DNA from: Rhodobacter sp.
Lineage (GTDB): Bacteria; Pseudomonadota; Alphaproteobacteria; Rhodobacterales; Rhodobacteraceae
DNA: 49,074 nucleotides
Assembly (NCBI GenBank): GCA_020250445.1
Contig: JADCEF010000060.1
Span: 1 to 49,074, forward strand
Direction: 5' to 3'
The position numbers and the translations under genes are program-made. The notes beneath the pieces are model-generated. The model had not been told where the DNA came from. It did no database searches and saw nothing but the letters and a program-made list of their open reading frames with translations. Of the stretch, positions 8,559 to 18,141 are shown piece by piece. How positions within the stretch are numbered: the stretch's first letter is position 1; every line of letters starts with the position of its first letter.

Positions 8559-9389
8559 TCACACTTGCCAGACACGGGGCAAGGCGATGCCCCGCAACGC
8601 GTTCAAAACCCGCGCCACCCCCCGCCTGACCGGCAACAGATCCGGCCCGATCAGCCGCACGACCAGCTTGCCGTCCCAGCCCGAGGCGGCAGCTTCCATC
8701 CCCTCAGGCAGGCAGGCGCGCACCGCCGCCAGCGCATCTTCGGCACCAGGCGCCACAAGGGCCACCGTGGCCAGTGCCCGCGCGCCGTTCAAGGCGGCCG
8801 GACCTGCCGCCAGGGTGGCTGCCGTGATCCGCAAGGGCTCGACCAGCAGCGGGCGGCCTTGCCCGCGCACCTCGCGCCAGTCGGAAAATGCGAGGTCCCG
8901 CACCGTCTCGCCCATGGCGGCGCGGCCCAGAACCACGGTTTCGGCCAGAAGCAGCCGCGCGCCGGGGCCAAGATCGGCCCGCGTCCGGCGCGCCAGGGTC
9001 GAGCGATCGAAAAGGATGGTTTCCTGCGGCAGCCAATCCAGCCGTGCCCCCGCCCCCAGCGACAGCACCACATCCATCACCGCCCGCCCGCCGGAACTGG
9101 CATAGGCGCGCTCGGCCGTCTGGGTGGTGGCCACCGCCTGCGCGCCGTCGCCAAGGGCCAGGGAAAACATCAGCCTGTCCCCGCCGGTCAGGCCGCCCGA
9201 GGTGTTGAGAAACACCACTTCCGGAACCGGTCCATGCACCTTTGGCAAAAAGGCCTTGGCCGATCCCGACTGATGCAGGTCGGTCAGGCAGGTCAGTTCA
9301 CCGCGCGCGCCAAGTCCGACATGCGCACGCCCGCTTGCCCGTTGCAGCCCGGTTTGCGCCGTGTCCATGACCAGGCCGTCGTCCGGCAT
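8559..9389 (-). CDS. ureD: Urease accessory protein UreD
   Basis: UreD (UreH) is the scaffold that binds apo-urease and recruits UreF-UreG. The 276-residue product has the family blocks [62 protein letters not shown] and [16 protein letters not shown]. The ATG at 9389 ([10 protein letters not shown]) is preceded by GGGAGG about 5 bases upstream. The frame stays open far upstream, but that is antisense to pyrC. It is the first gene of the leftward urease cluster and divergent from pyrC, so the promoter should lie in 9390-9602. Confidence 0.95.
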   Translation of the reverse strand: MPDDGLVMDTAQTGLQRASGRAHVGLGARGELTCLTDLHQSGSAKAFLPKVHGPVPEVVFLNTSGGLTGGDRLMFSLALGDGAQAVATTQTAERAYASSGGRAVMDVVLSLGAGARLDWLPQETILFDRSTLARRTRADLGPGARLLLAETVVLGRAAMGETVRDLAFSDWREVRGQGRPLLVEPLRITAATLAAGPAALNGARALATVALVAPGAEDALAAVRACLPEGMEAAASGWDGKLVVRLIGPDLLPVRRGVARVLNALRGIALPRVWQV

Positions 9390-9521
9390 CGCATCCTCCC
9401 CATCCGCACAAAGCCTAGGCGGCGCGCCGCGCCCCCACAACCGCGCCGGACCGGCCTTTGCCGGCATCATCGGGCGGATTTGGCTGGCGCCCGTTTTCCG
9501 GGCAATGCAGCACAATAAACA

Positions 9522-9542
9522 GGCGCGGAATAAAGCCGCGCC
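9522..9542. promoter_or_regulatory. Hairpin in the ureD/pyrC divergent region
   Basis: GGCGCGG (9522-9528) and CCGCGCC (9536-9542) form a perfect 7-bp stem with a 7-nt AT-rich loop, about 60 bp before the pyrC start. It could sit in the pyrC leader. It is not followed by a T-run, so it is not a classic terminator. Confidence 0.35.
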
Positions 9543-9602
9543 ATCGCGGCGCGCGCTGTTTGGCCTCTGGAAAACCTGTGCCCGATGGTCTACGCCGCGA
9601 TC

Positions 9603-10643
9603 ATGACCCAGCGTTTGACCCTTCTGCGCCCCGATGACTGGCACCTGCATCTGCGCGACGGTGCCCTGCTGCAGGCGGTTCTGCCGGAATCGGCGCGGCA
9701 TTTCGCGCGCGCCCTGATCATGCCGAACCTGGTGCCGCCGGTCGTGACCGCGGCTCAGGCGGCCGCCTACCGGGACCGCATCCTGGCGACCCTGCCGACG
9801 GGGGCCGCCTTTCTGCCGATGATGACGCTGTATCTGACGGAAACGACCGATCCGGCCGATGTCGCCGCAGCCCATGCAGGCGGTGTGGTGACGGCAGTCA
9901 AGCTTTACCCCGCCGGGGCCACCACCAATTCGCAATCCGGCGTCACCGATTTCGGCCGGGTCCGCCCGGTGCTGGAAAAGATGGCCGAAATCGGCCTGCC
10001 GCTGTGCGTGCATGGCGAGGTCACCGATCCTGCCGTCGATATCTTTGACCGCGAGGCGGTCTTCATCGACCGGGTGCTGGACCCGATCCGGCGCGCGACC
10101 CCGGGTCTGCGCGTGGTGATGGAGCATATCACCACCGCCGAGGGGGTGGCCTATGTCCGCTCCGGCGGCAGGGACCTTGGGGCAACGATCACGACGCACC
10201 ATCTGTTCCTGAACCGCAACCACATCCTCGCGGGCGGCATCCGCCCGCATTACTACTGCCTGCCCGTGGCCAAGCGCGAATCGCACCGGCAGGCCCTGCG
10301 CGAAGCGGCCACCAGTGGTGAGGCGCGGTTCTTTCTTGGCACCGATTCGGCCCCGCACCCCGACCATCTGAAGGAACAGGCCTGCGGCTGTGCAGGCTGC
10401 TTCACCGCCACCAACACGATGCCGCTTCTTGCGCATGTGTTTGAAGAGTGCGGTGCCCTCAACCGGCTGGAGGCCTTTACCAGCCGGAACGGTGCCGCCT
10501 TTTACGGCAAGGCACCGAACGACGGAACCCTGACCCTGGTCAGGGGCGATGCCGTCACCTGGCCCGCAAAGATCGAAACCGCCGCCGGCCCCGTGACCGT
10601 CTTTGACCCCGGCTGCGCCGTGCATTGGCGCGTTGAACCCTGA
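9603..10643 (+). CDS. pyrC: Dihydroorotase (class II)
   Basis: PyrC interconverts carbamoyl-aspartate and dihydroorotate in de novo pyrimidine synthesis. The 346-residue protein has the zinc motif HLHLRDG at 14-20, the carboxylated Lys at about residue 100 ([14 protein letters not shown]), His ligands in LCVHGEV and MEHITT, and the catalytic Asp in LGTDSAPH. The ATG at 9603 gives [20 protein letters not shown], matching family length. A GTG-type start six codons earlier is in frame but not needed. No strong Shine-Dalgarno sequence is visible. It is followed after 22 bp by pyrE. Confidence 0.97.
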   Translation: MTQRLTLLRPDDWHLHLRDGALLQAVLPESARHFARALIMPNLVPPVVTAAQAAAYRDRILATLPTGAAFLPMMTLYLTETTDPADVAAAHAGGVVTAVKLYPAGATTNSQSGVTDFGRVRPVLEKMAEIGLPLCVHGEVTDPAVDIFDREAVFIDRVLDPIRRATPGLRVVMEHITTAEGVAYVRSGGRDLGATITTHHLFLNRNHILAGGIRPHYYCLPVAKRESHRQALREAATSGEARFFLGTDSAPHPDHLKEQACGCAGCFTATNTMPLLAHVFEECGALNRLEAFTSRNGAAFYGKAPNDGTLTLVRGDAVTWPAKIETAAGPVTVFDPGCAVHWRVEP

Positions 10644-10665
10644 CGCCCGCAAGAAAGACCCCGCC

Positions 10666-11346
10666 ATGATCCCCGCCACCTTTCCCGCCAAGGACGACAT
10701 CGCCCGGCTGACGGCGCAGATGCTGCTGGAGATCAGGGCGGTGCATTTCAATGCCGACACCCCGTTCACGCTGGCCTCGGGTCTGCCGTCACCGGCCTAT
10801 ATCGATTGCCGCAAGCTGATCAGCTATCCGCGCATCCGCTCTGCCCTGATGGACTTCCTGACCCTGACAGTGCTGCGTGATGCCGGGTTCGAGGCATTCG
10901 ATACCGTCGCGGGGGGGGAAACCGCCGGCATCCCCTTTGCGGCCCTGGTCGCGGAACGTCTTTCCCTGCCGATGACCTATGTGCGCAAGAAACCCAAAGG
11001 GTACGGGCGCAATGCCCGCATCGAAGGCGTGATGGCGGAAGGCGACCGCGTGCTGCTGGTGGAAGACCTGGCAACAGACGGCGGATCAAAGATCAGCTTC
11101 GTCGATGCGATCCGCGAAACGGGGGCAACCTGCGCGCATACCGCCGTGATCTTCTGCTATGGCATCTTCCCGGAAACGACACAGCGGCTGGCCGACCACG
11201 GCGTCCGCCTTCATCATCTGTGTACCTGGTGGGATGTCCTGGCCGAAGCGCGGCGCACAGCGGCCTTCGATGCGGCGACGCTGAGCGAAGCCGAGGCCTT
11301 CCTGAACAACCCGCGCGCTTGGCAGGCGGCCCGCGCCAGGGCGTGA
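10666..11346 (+). CDS. pyrE: Orotate phosphoribosyltransferase
   Basis: PyrE converts orotate and PRPP to OMP, acting just after dihydroorotate oxidation. The product is 226 residues with [24 protein letters not shown] near the N-terminus, [10 protein letters not shown] (catalytic loop) and the PRPP-binding motif [14 protein letters not shown]. The ATG at 10666 follows pyrC by 22 bp and lies after the short leader AAGAAAGACC. An open frame upstream overlaps pyrC and is rejected. It is co-directional with pyrC, so both are probably in one transcript. Confidence 0.97.
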   Translation: MIPATFPAKDDIARLTAQMLLEIRAVHFNADTPFTLASGLPSPAYIDCRKLISYPRIRSALMDFLTLTVLRDAGFEAFDTVAGGETAGIPFAALVAERLSLPMTYVRKKPKGYGRNARIEGVMAEGDRVLLVEDLATDGGSKISFVDAIRETGATCAHTAVIFCYGIFPETTQRLADHGVRLHHLCTWWDVLAEARRTAAFDAATLSEAEAFLNNPRAWQAARARA

Positions 11347-11604
11347 AACCGCCGATGACCGGAAAAGGCCTGCGGCGGGGACTATGGCCTGCCGCACATA
11401 TAGCCCGGCGATTCGCGGCATAACTTGCGTAATGCGGGTTAAGCCGCCGCAACATCTGGTGGCATCGGGCCGTATTCCGGGTTATGTTCCGCTTTCAGGG
11501 CGGGTTATCCCCGGACTTATCCAGATTGCCAAAGCGAACCGGACCGCGCATCAAGCCTTGGGTCAGACCCGGGTGCAACCGGGCGCAACAGGGGGACAGC
11601 AGCG

Positions 11605-13095
11605 ATGAAGGAAGTGGCGTCGATCCGTCCGGGCTTGCCGGTGATGACCGAGCCCGACATCCTTCCCCACAACATCGAGGCCGAGCAGCAGTTGCTGGGC
11701 GTGATCCTGACCAACAACGATGTCTATGACCGTATCGCAGCACTGGTGCGGGCCGAGCATTTCTTCGACCCGGTCCATGCCCGCATCTTCGAGATTGCCG
11801 CCGCGCGCATCCAGAAGAACACGCTTGCCTCTCCGGTCACGCTGAAAGCCTTTCTTGAAGATGACCCGGGGCTGCGCGAGCTGGGCGGTCCGTCCTATCT
11901 GGCGCGTCTGGCGGGGGCTGCGATTTCGGCCTTTGCGGCACGCGATTATGCCCAGATGATCTATGATCTGGCCGTGCGGCGCGAACTGATCGCGCTGGGG
12001 CGCGACATTTCCGCCCGTGCCGCCAAGGTCGATGTTGAAAGCGACCCGCGCGAGCAGATCACCGAGGCGGAACAGCGGCTGTACAGGCTGGGCGAACAGG
12101 GCGTTGCAGAACGTGGATTTCAAAGCTTTCTCAAGGCTGTAACAGATGCGGTGAATGTGGCGAATGCCGCCTATCAGCGCGACGGGGGCCTGGCGGGCAT
12201 GTCCACGGGCCTGATCGACCTGGACAAGAAGCTGGGCGGCCTGCATCCGTCGGACCTGCTGATCCTGGCGGGGCGGCCATCGATGGGAAAGACATCGCTT
12301 GCCACCAACATCGCTTTCAACATCGCCAGGACCTACCGCCGCGGCCGCTTGCCCGACGGTTCCGAAGGGGCGGTCCAGGGTGGGGTCGTCGGGTTCTTTT
12401 CGCTGGAAATGAGCGCCGAGCAACTGGCGGCACGGATCCTGTCGGAAGCCTCCGAGGTGCCGTCGGATCAGATCCGGCGCGGCGACATGACCGAGGCCGA
12501 GTTCCGCCGTTTTGTCGAAGCTGCCAAGGCGCTGGAAGCCTGCCCGCTCTATATCGATGATACGCCCGCGCTGCCGATCAGCCATGTTGCCGCCCGCGCC
12601 CGGCGCCTGAAGCGGACCCATGGCCTTGACGTGCTGATCGTCGATTATCTGCAACTTCTCAAGGGCACCTCAAAGGAAAACCGGGTGCTGGAGGTTTCCG
12701 AGATCACGCAGGGCCTGAAGGCCATAGCAAAGGAACTCGATATCCCGGTGATCGCACTCAGCCAGTTGTCGCGGGCGGTGGAGAACCGCGAAGACAAACG
12801 CCCCCAGCTGGCCGACCTGCGGGAATCGGGGTCGATCGAGCAGGATGCCGATGTGGTGATGTTCGTATACCGCGACGAATACTACAAAGAGCGCGAGAAG
12901 CCCGGCGACCACGAGTTGGAAAAGATGGTGCAGTGGCAGCAGCTTATGGAACAGGTGCACGGCAAGGCCGAGGTCATCATCGGCAAACAGCGCCACGGCC
13001 CCATCGGCACGGTGGAGCTCAGTTTCGAAGGGCGCTTCACCCGCTTTGGCAATCTAGCAAAACCCTGGCAGCATGGCGGTGCCGACGGTTTCTGA
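11605..13095 (+). CDS. dnaB: Replicative DNA helicase DnaB
   Basis: DnaB is the hexameric 5'-3' helicase at the replication fork. The 496-residue protein has the N-terminal primase-interacting domain (PHNIEAEQQLLGVIL at 21-35), then the RecA-like ATPase domain with Walker A GRPSMGKT at 223-230, FFSLEMSAEQL, Walker B VLIVDYLQLL and the C-terminal blocks QLSRAVENR, LADLRESGSIEQDADVVMF and IIGKQRHGPIGTV. The ATG at 11605 has GGGGGA about 8 bases upstream. An internal Met at residue 14 is an alternative. No intein is present. Confidence 0.98.
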   Translation: MKEVASIRPGLPVMTEPDILPHNIEAEQQLLGVILTNNDVYDRIAALVRAEHFFDPVHARIFEIAAARIQKNTLASPVTLKAFLEDDPGLRELGGPSYLARLAGAAISAFAARDYAQMIYDLAVRRELIALGRDISARAAKVDVESDPREQITEAEQRLYRLGEQGVAERGFQSFLKAVTDAVNVANAAYQRDGGLAGMSTGLIDLDKKLGGLHPSDLLILAGRPSMGKTSLATNIAFNIARTYRRGRLPDGSEGAVQGGVVGFFSLEMSAEQLAARILSEASEVPSDQIRRGDMTEAEFRRFVEAAKALEACPLYIDDTPALPISHVAARARRLKRTHGLDVLIVDYLQLLKGTSKENRVLEVSEITQGLKAIAKELDIPVIALSQLSRAVENREDKRPQLADLRESGSIEQDADVVMFVYRDEYYKEREKPGDHELEKMVQWQQLMEQVHGKAEVIIGKQRHGPIGTVELSFEGRFTRFGNLAKPWQHGGADGF

Positions 13096-13100
13096 CCCCC

Positions 13101-13136
13101 CTTTGCCACGACCGCGCCCGAAGGGTGCGGGCAAAG
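13101..13136 (+). terminator. Possible weak hairpin after dnaB
   Basis: CTTTGCC (13101-13107) pairs with GGCAAAG (13130-13136), with an imperfect GC-rich inner stem, just downstream of the dnaB stop. There is no T-run, so intrinsic termination is uncertain. Confidence 0.3.
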
Positions 13137-13257
13137 CTGACAGGTGCGGTGCTGCGTTGGGGCACGCCGTCCGGCAGTACGCCGGACGCATTTCTTGCCC
13201 GGCCCGACCAGCTTTCCACTTGACGTCTTCGGCCCACCTGTCAAAACACCGTGCAAC

Positions 13258-14307
13258 ATGGCATCTGCAACCCTTTCCATCGATCTTGACGCCGTCGCCG
13301 CAAACTGGCGCGCGCTTGACCGGATGTCCGATTCCGCCACGCAGACGGCCGCCGTGATCAAGGCCGATGCCTATGGGCTGGGCACGCGCCGGGTCGGGCG
13401 CGCGCTGGCCACGGCAGGGGCGCGGCGGTTTTTCGTGGCCATCGCCGAAGAAGGGGCCCTGCTGCGCCAGGCGCTGGGGCCGGGGCCGCAGATCTGCGTG
13501 CTGTCGGGCCATATGCCCGGCGATACCGAAATGGTGCAGGATCTTGATCTGACACCGGTCCTGAATTCGATTGACCAGTTCACGCGGCATTTCGAAGCCC
13601 TGCCCGATCATCCCTTTGCCGTGCATATCGACACAGGGATGAACCGCCTGGGCCTTGAGGCGGCAGAGTGGGAAGCGGCCTCGGGCATCCTGCTGCAGGC
13701 GCGCCCGGAATTCCTGATGTCGCACCTGGCCTGTGCCGACGACCCCGACCATCCGATGAATGCCGCCCAGCTGGCCGAGTTTCATGCCCTGACCGACGGC
13801 ACCGGTGTGCCGCGATCGCTTTCGGCGACCGGGGGCATCCTGCTGGGGTCCGACTATCACTTTGAACTGACACGCCCCGGCATCGGCCTGTACGGATGCC
13901 GCCCCTTTGACGCGGGCCAGCCCGTGCTGGGCCTGTCTTTGCCGGTGATCCAGGTCCGCGAAGTGGCACCTGGGGAAACGGTGGGATACGGCGGCACCTG
14001 GATGGCCGAGACGTTCACCAGCCTGGCCACGGTGAACGCGGGCTATGCCGACGGCTTGATGCGCACGCTGTCGGACGCGGCCGTGCTGTGGTACGCCGAT
14101 ATCCCCTGCCCCGTCGTGGGCCGCGTGTCGATGGATCTGATCACGGCGGACATCACCCACCTGCCCGAAGTTCCGGATCGGCTGGAAATCATCGGCCCGC
14201 ACCAGTCGGTCGATGATCTTGCCGAAACCGCAGGGACGATCGGATACGAAATTCTGACCGGTCTGTCCCGGCGCTATGGCAGGCGCTACACCGGAACCGG
14301 CGGGTGA
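13258..14307 (+). CDS. alr: Alanine racemase
   Basis: Alr is a PLP enzyme making D-alanine for peptidoglycan. The 349-residue protein shows the PLP lysine motif [12 protein letters not shown] (Lys35), [13 protein letters not shown], and the second catalytic base Tyr244 in ETVGYGGTW, with [15 protein letters not shown] near the C-terminus. The ATG at 13258 ([17 protein letters not shown]) fits the family. The open frame reaching back to 13144 lacks homology. It ends with GTGA overlapping the mlaE start. Close packing with mlaE and mlaF suggests a cell-envelope transcription unit. Confidence 0.96.
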   Translation: MASATLSIDLDAVAANWRALDRMSDSATQTAAVIKADAYGLGTRRVGRALATAGARRFFVAIAEEGALLRQALGPGPQICVLSGHMPGDTEMVQDLDLTPVLNSIDQFTRHFEALPDHPFAVHIDTGMNRLGLEAAEWEAASGILLQARPEFLMSHLACADDPDHPMNAAQLAEFHALTDGTGVPRSLSATGGILLGSDYHFELTRPGIGLYGCRPFDAGQPVLGLSLPVIQVREVAPGETVGYGGTWMAETFTSLATVNAGYADGLMRTLSDAAVLWYADIPCPVVGRVSMDLITADITHLPEVPDRLEIIGPHQSVDDLAETAGTIGYEILTGLSRRYGRRYTGTGG

Positions 14308-15086
14308 GCCTGCTGGCACCGGTCGCAGGACTGGGTCGCGCGACACTGGGGCTGCTTGCCGCCCTGGGGCGTGTCGCGTTTTTCGCCGGGCAGGTGCTGT
14401 CGCATATGCTGCGCCCGCCGTTCTATCTGCGCGAATTCCTGCATGCGGTGATGCAGATCGGCTGGTTCAGCCTGCCGGTCGTGGGGATGACGGCGGTCTT
14501 CACCGGCGGTGCCCTTGCCTTGCAGATCTATTCGGGCGGGGCGCGCTTCAACGCGGAACTGGTGGTGCCGAACATCGTCGCCATCGGCATGGTGCGCGAG
14601 TTGGGCCCTGTTCTGGGCGGGCTGATGGTGGCCGCGCGGGTGGCAAGCTCGATCGCGGCCGAGATCGGCACCATGAAGGTGACGGAACAGATTGATGCCC
14701 TTGTCACCCTGTCGACCAACCCGATCAAATACCTGGCCGTGCCGCGCGTGGCTGCGGCCACGCTGACCGTTCCGGTGCTGGTCGCGGTGGGCGATGCCAT
14801 CGGGATTGTCGGCGGCTGGCTTGTGAGCGTCAACCGTCTTGGCTTCAACTCGGCCACCTATCTGCAAAGCACGGTGAATTTCCTGGAAGGCTGGGATATC
14901 ACCTCGGGGCTGATCAAGGGCGCGGTCTTTGGCTTTATCGTGGCGCTGATGGGCTGCTATCACGGGATGACCTCGGGGCGCGGGGCACAAGGGGTGGGGC
15001 AGGCCACGAAATCGGCGGTGGTCGCGGCCTCGGTGATGATCCTTGCCACGAACTACCTTCTGACCGGACTGTTCTTCACCTCATGA
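14304..15086 (+). CDS. mlaE: MlaE-type ABC transporter permease
   Basis: This is an inner-membrane permease of the MlaE family (phospholipid/MCE-type transport). The 260-residue protein has about five hydrophobic segments and the family signature [38 protein letters not shown] in the centre, followed by [16 protein letters not shown]. The start is GTG at 14304, sharing four bases with the alr stop. It is followed by the cognate ATPase with a 4-base overlap. The substrate-binding MCE protein MlaD is not adjacent. Confidence 0.94.
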   Translation: MSLLAPVAGLGRATLGLLAALGRVAFFAGQVLSHMLRPPFYLREFLHAVMQIGWFSLPVVGMTAVFTGGALALQIYSGGARFNAELVVPNIVAIGMVRELGPVLGGLMVAARVASSIAAEIGTMKVTEQIDALVTLSTNPIKYLAVPRVAAATLTVPVLVAVGDAIGIVGGWLVSVNRLGFNSATYLQSTVNFLEGWDITSGLIKGAVFGFIVALMGCYHGMTSGRGAQGVGQATKSAVVAASVMILATNYLLTGLFFTS

Positions 15087-15829
15087 TCGCACTTCGGCAG
15101 GTTACAAGAAGCTTCGGCCGCAACGCGGTTCTGCGCGGTGTCTCGCTGGACATCCCGTCGGGGCAAAGCATGGTGATCATCGGGGGGTCGGGCACCGGCA
15201 AGTCGGTGCTGCTGAAATGCATTCTGGGGCTTGTCCGCCCGGACGGCGGTACGATCACCCTGGATGGTCAGGATGTGACAAAGGTCGAACGCGATGCCTT
15301 CCTGGCCCGCTTTGGCATGCTGTTTCAGGGCGGCGCGCTGTTTGATTCGATGCGGGTCTGGGAAAATGTCGCGTTCCGCCTGCTGCGCGGCGGCGCAAAG
15401 CAATCAAAGGCAGAGGCGCGCGACAGGGCGATCGAAAAGCTGCGCCGCGTCGGCCTGACGCCCGATGTGGCCGATCTTTATCCGGCCGAGCTTTCGGGGG
15501 GCATGCAAAAGCGCGTCGGTCTTGCCCGCGCCATCGCGGCGGAGCCCGAAATCATCTTCTTTGACGAACCGACGACCGGCCTTGATCCGATCATGGCCGG
15601 GGTGATCAACGCGCTGATCCGGGAAATCGTGACCGAGATGGGGGCAACGGCCATCACCATCACCCATGACATGTCCTCGGTCCGGGCGATTGCCGACAAG
15701 GTCGCCATGCTGCACGCCGGCGTCATCCAATGGACAGGCTCGGTGGGCGAATTGGATACAACGCCCGACCCTTACGTGCAGCAGTTCATTCACGGCCGGG
15801 CCGAAGGGCCGATCGCGGCGATCCGCTAG
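15083..15829 (+). CDS. mlaF: MlaF-type ABC transporter ATP-binding protein
   Basis: The ATPase partner of MlaE, 248 residues. Walker A GGSGTGKS is at 34-41, the Q-loop is in GMLFQGGALFDSMRVWENV, the signature is ELSGGMQKRVGLARA, Walker B is EIIFFDEPTTGLDPI and the H-loop is in TITHDM. The QGGALFDS context is typical of MlaF/Ttg2A. The ATG overlaps the mlaE stop (ATGA). It probably energises lipid movement between the membranes with an MlaD encoded elsewhere. Confidence 0.95.
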   Translation: MIALRQVTRSFGRNAVLRGVSLDIPSGQSMVIIGGSGTGKSVLLKCILGLVRPDGGTITLDGQDVTKVERDAFLARFGMLFQGGALFDSMRVWENVAFRLLRGGAKQSKAEARDRAIEKLRRVGLTPDVADLYPAELSGGMQKRVGLARAIAAEPEIIFFDEPTTGLDPIMAGVINALIREIVTEMGATAITITHDMSSVRAIADKVAMLHAGVIQWTGSVGELDTTPDPYVQQFIHGRAEGPIAAIR

Positions 15830-16293
15830 GCCGGGGAACCGGCACGCTGCATCGCGGCACCTTGGCTTTGGGCCCGCGCGGCGGTCCTTTTCCTGCGTTC
15901 GCCTTGCGGCATTGGGTCCCGTGCCCTGTGCGCCGCTGCCGAAGCTGACGGGAATTCTGCTGCACCGGCAGGGTTTGTCACGGCGCGGGCGCGGCCCCCG
16001 GTTCAGGCCGGATGCGCCCGGTATGCCGCCCCCCGGCCTTCGGCGCGACTGTCCGCCGTTTCGCCCGCAGCGCAAGGACCGGCTCTGCGGCACTGCGGCA
16101 AGCATCGCGGCTGTTCGGCCGTATGGCCCTGCTGCCGCCCCTGCCTGCCGTCCCGGCATGCGCTTTGCCGCTGTGCCGCTTTTGCACCGCCGGAACACAA
16201 GGCGTTCCGGCCCCCCGGCAACCGGGGGCGGATAAATGCCCAGAGGCATGCAGGCACTGGGCGCGCGGGCCTGCCTGGGCTATGCGGGGGGAC
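15830..16293. other. Gap between mlaF and pqiA, no gene seen
   Basis: The gap is 464 bp, GC-rich. Open frames here run antisense or lack any protein-like pattern. The pqiA frame is open back to 16012, but the upstream part is Arg/Pro/Cys-rich and not family-like. Confidence 0.55.
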
Positions 16294-16725
16294 ATGCTGC
16301 GATACGCCAATCTTGCCCTGCTGATCCTGTTCCCGCTGGCCTGGTTTGCGCCCCTGCTGCGGGCGGGCGTGTTGCCGCTGTTCGGCCTGTCGGAAATCTC
16401 GGTCATCACCGGCCTGCAGGCGCTGTGGCGGACGGATGTCGTCCTTGCCCTGCTGGTGACCGTGCTGGCCGTCTTTGCGCCCTGGCTGAAAACCATCGGT
16501 CTGGCCCTGCTGCACTTCGGCCTGCTGTCGCCGCGCGCCCTGCCCGCCCTGCACCTGCTGGGAAAGCTGGCGATGGCGGATGTCTTCCTTGTTGCGCTTT
16601 ACATCGTGGTGGTCAAAGGCGTGGGTCTGGCCACGGTCGAAGTGGCCTGGGGGCTGTATCTTTTCTCCGGCTGCATCCTGGCATCGCTGGTCATCGGCTG
16701 GCAGAGCAGGCCCGCGCCCTGCTGA
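16294..16725 (+). CDS. Paraquat-inducible protein A family membrane protein
   Basis: A 143-residue PqiA-domain inner-membrane protein with four hydrophobic segments (LALLILFPLAWFAPLLRAG, VVLALLVTVLAVFAPWL, ADVFLVALYIVVVKGVGL, GLYLFSGCILASLVIGW). The signature GLSEISVITGLQALW and LLGKLAMADVFLVAL match alphaproteobacterial members. The ATG at 16294 is preceded by a GGGGGG run. An in-frame ATG at 16282 is an alternative. Its place next to mlaE and mlaF fits a lipid-transport link. The exact function is not established. Confidence 0.9.
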   Translation: MLRYANLALLILFPLAWFAPLLRAGVLPLFGLSEISVITGLQALWRTDVVLALLVTVLAVFAPWLKTIGLALLHFGLLSPRALPALHLLGKLAMADVFLVALYIVVVKGVGLATVEVAWGLYLFSGCILASLVIGWQSRPAPC

Positions 16726-16764
16726 CGGCTTGCCGCCTGCCCCCGGATCGGGCAGGAAGGGCGC

Positions 16765-18123
16765 ATGGCAAAATCATCCCCCGCCTACACCTGCACGGCC
16801 TGCGGTGCGGCCCATGCGAAATGGGCGGGCCGCTGCGATGCCTGCGGTGCCTGGAATTCGATCATCGAAGAAGCGCCGCTGTCAACCGCGCCAAAATCCC
16901 TGGGGGCCAGGGGCCGCACGATTGCGCTGAGCGATCTGTCCGCAGAAGATGCCCCGCCACCGCGCGCGCCGTCAGGGATGGAGGAGCTGGACCGTGTTCT
17001 GGGCGGCGGCCTGGTGCCCGCCTCGGCCATTCTGGTGGGTGGCGATCCGGGCATCGGCAAATCCACCCTTCTGCTGCAGGCCGCCGCCAGCTTTGCCCGC
17101 GCCGGCCGCAAGAGCCTGTATATCTCCGGCGAAGAGGCCGCGTCCCAGATCCGGATGCGGGCGCAGCGGCTTGGCCTGTCGGATGCCCCAGTGATCCTGG
17201 GTGCGGAAACCAACCTGCGCGACATCCTGACCACGCTGGATGCCGAACGCCCCGCGCTGGCGGTGATCGATTCGATCCAGACGATGTGGCTTGACAGCGT
17301 GGAAAGCGCCCCGGGATCGGTCAGCCAGGTGCGCGCGGCCGCGCATGAGCTGGTCACCTTTGCCAAGCGGCGCGGGGTGGCGGTGATCCTGGTGGGCCAT
17401 GTGACCAAGGACGGCCAGATCGCCGGCCCCCGCGTGGTCGAACACATGGTTGATACCGTGCTTTACTTTGAGGGAGAGCGCGGCCACCAGTTCCGCATCC
17501 TGCGCGCGGTCAAGAACCGCTTCGGACCGGCGGACGAGATCGGCGTTTTCGAAATGACGGGCGACGGCCTGGCCCAGGTGACGAACCCCTCTGCCCTTTT
17601 CCTGTCCGACCGCGACCGGCCCGCCCCCGGATCGGTGGTGTTTGCCGGCATGGAAGGCTCGCGCCCGGTGCTGACCGAGATTCAGGCGCTGGTCGCGCCC
17701 TCGACCCTGGGTACGCCGCGCCGGACCGTCGTGGGGGTGGATTCGGGACGCCTGTCCACGATTCTGGCGGTGCTCGAGGCGCGCTGCGGCATTCCCTTTG
17801 CCGGGCAGGACGTTTTTCTCAACGTCGCCGGCGGCATGCGCATCGGCGAACCGGCGGCGGATCTGGCCATTGCGGGGGCGCTGCTTTCCGCAAGAGAGGA
17901 TGTGGCAATTCCGCCAGACATGGTGCTTTTCGGCGAAATCAGCCTGTCGGGTGCCCTGCGTCCGGCAAGCCAGACCGAAAACCGGTTGAAAGAGGCGTCG
18001 AAACTTGGTTTTTCACAGGCGACCTTGCCGTCGCGGTCCAAACCGGGGCCGGCAGAAGGAATGCGGATCCGCCAGATGCCCGACCTTACGGCATTCGTCG
18101 GTGAAATGTTCGGGGCCGGATAG
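16765..18123 (+). CDS. radA: DNA repair protein RadA
   Basis: RadA (Sms) processes recombination intermediates by branch migration. The 452-residue protein has an N-terminal C4 zinc finger (Cys10, 13, 24, 27), Walker A GGDPGIGKST around 92-101, Walker B LAVIDSIQTM, the RadA-specific KNRFG motif at 250-254, and a C-terminal Lon-protease-like domain (FLNVAGGMRIGEPAADLAIAGALLSA). AGGAAGG lies a few bases before the ATG. It is followed by cvpA after 18 bp. Confidence 0.97.
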   Translation: MAKSSPAYTCTACGAAHAKWAGRCDACGAWNSIIEEAPLSTAPKSLGARGRTIALSDLSAEDAPPPRAPSGMEELDRVLGGGLVPASAILVGGDPGIGKSTLLLQAAASFARAGRKSLYISGEEAASQIRMRAQRLGLSDAPVILGAETNLRDILTTLDAERPALAVIDSIQTMWLDSVESAPGSVSQVRAAAHELVTFAKRRGVAVILVGHVTKDGQIAGPRVVEHMVDTVLYFEGERGHQFRILRAVKNRFGPADEIGVFEMTGDGLAQVTNPSALFLSDRDRPAPGSVVFAGMEGSRPVLTEIQALVAPSTLGTPRRTVVGVDSGRLSTILAVLEARCGIPFAGQDVFLNVAGGMRIGEPAADLAIAGALLSAREDVAIPPDMVLFGEISLSGALRPASQTENRLKEASKLGFSQATLPSRSKPGPAEGMRIRQMPDLTAFVGEMFGAG

Positions 18124-18141
18124 GCCCCGCGGGAGTTGGGA

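Noticed and set aside
8559-10769. A 736-codon open frame covering ureD and the antisense of pyrC
   Set aside because: Only the last 276 residues match UreD. The rest is antisense to pyrC and lacks protein-like pattern. GC-rich DNA leaves such frames open.
16012-16293. N-terminal extension of the PqiA-like protein
   Set aside because: The extra residues are Arg/Pro/Cys-rich and unlike the family, which begins near the first membrane segment at 16294.
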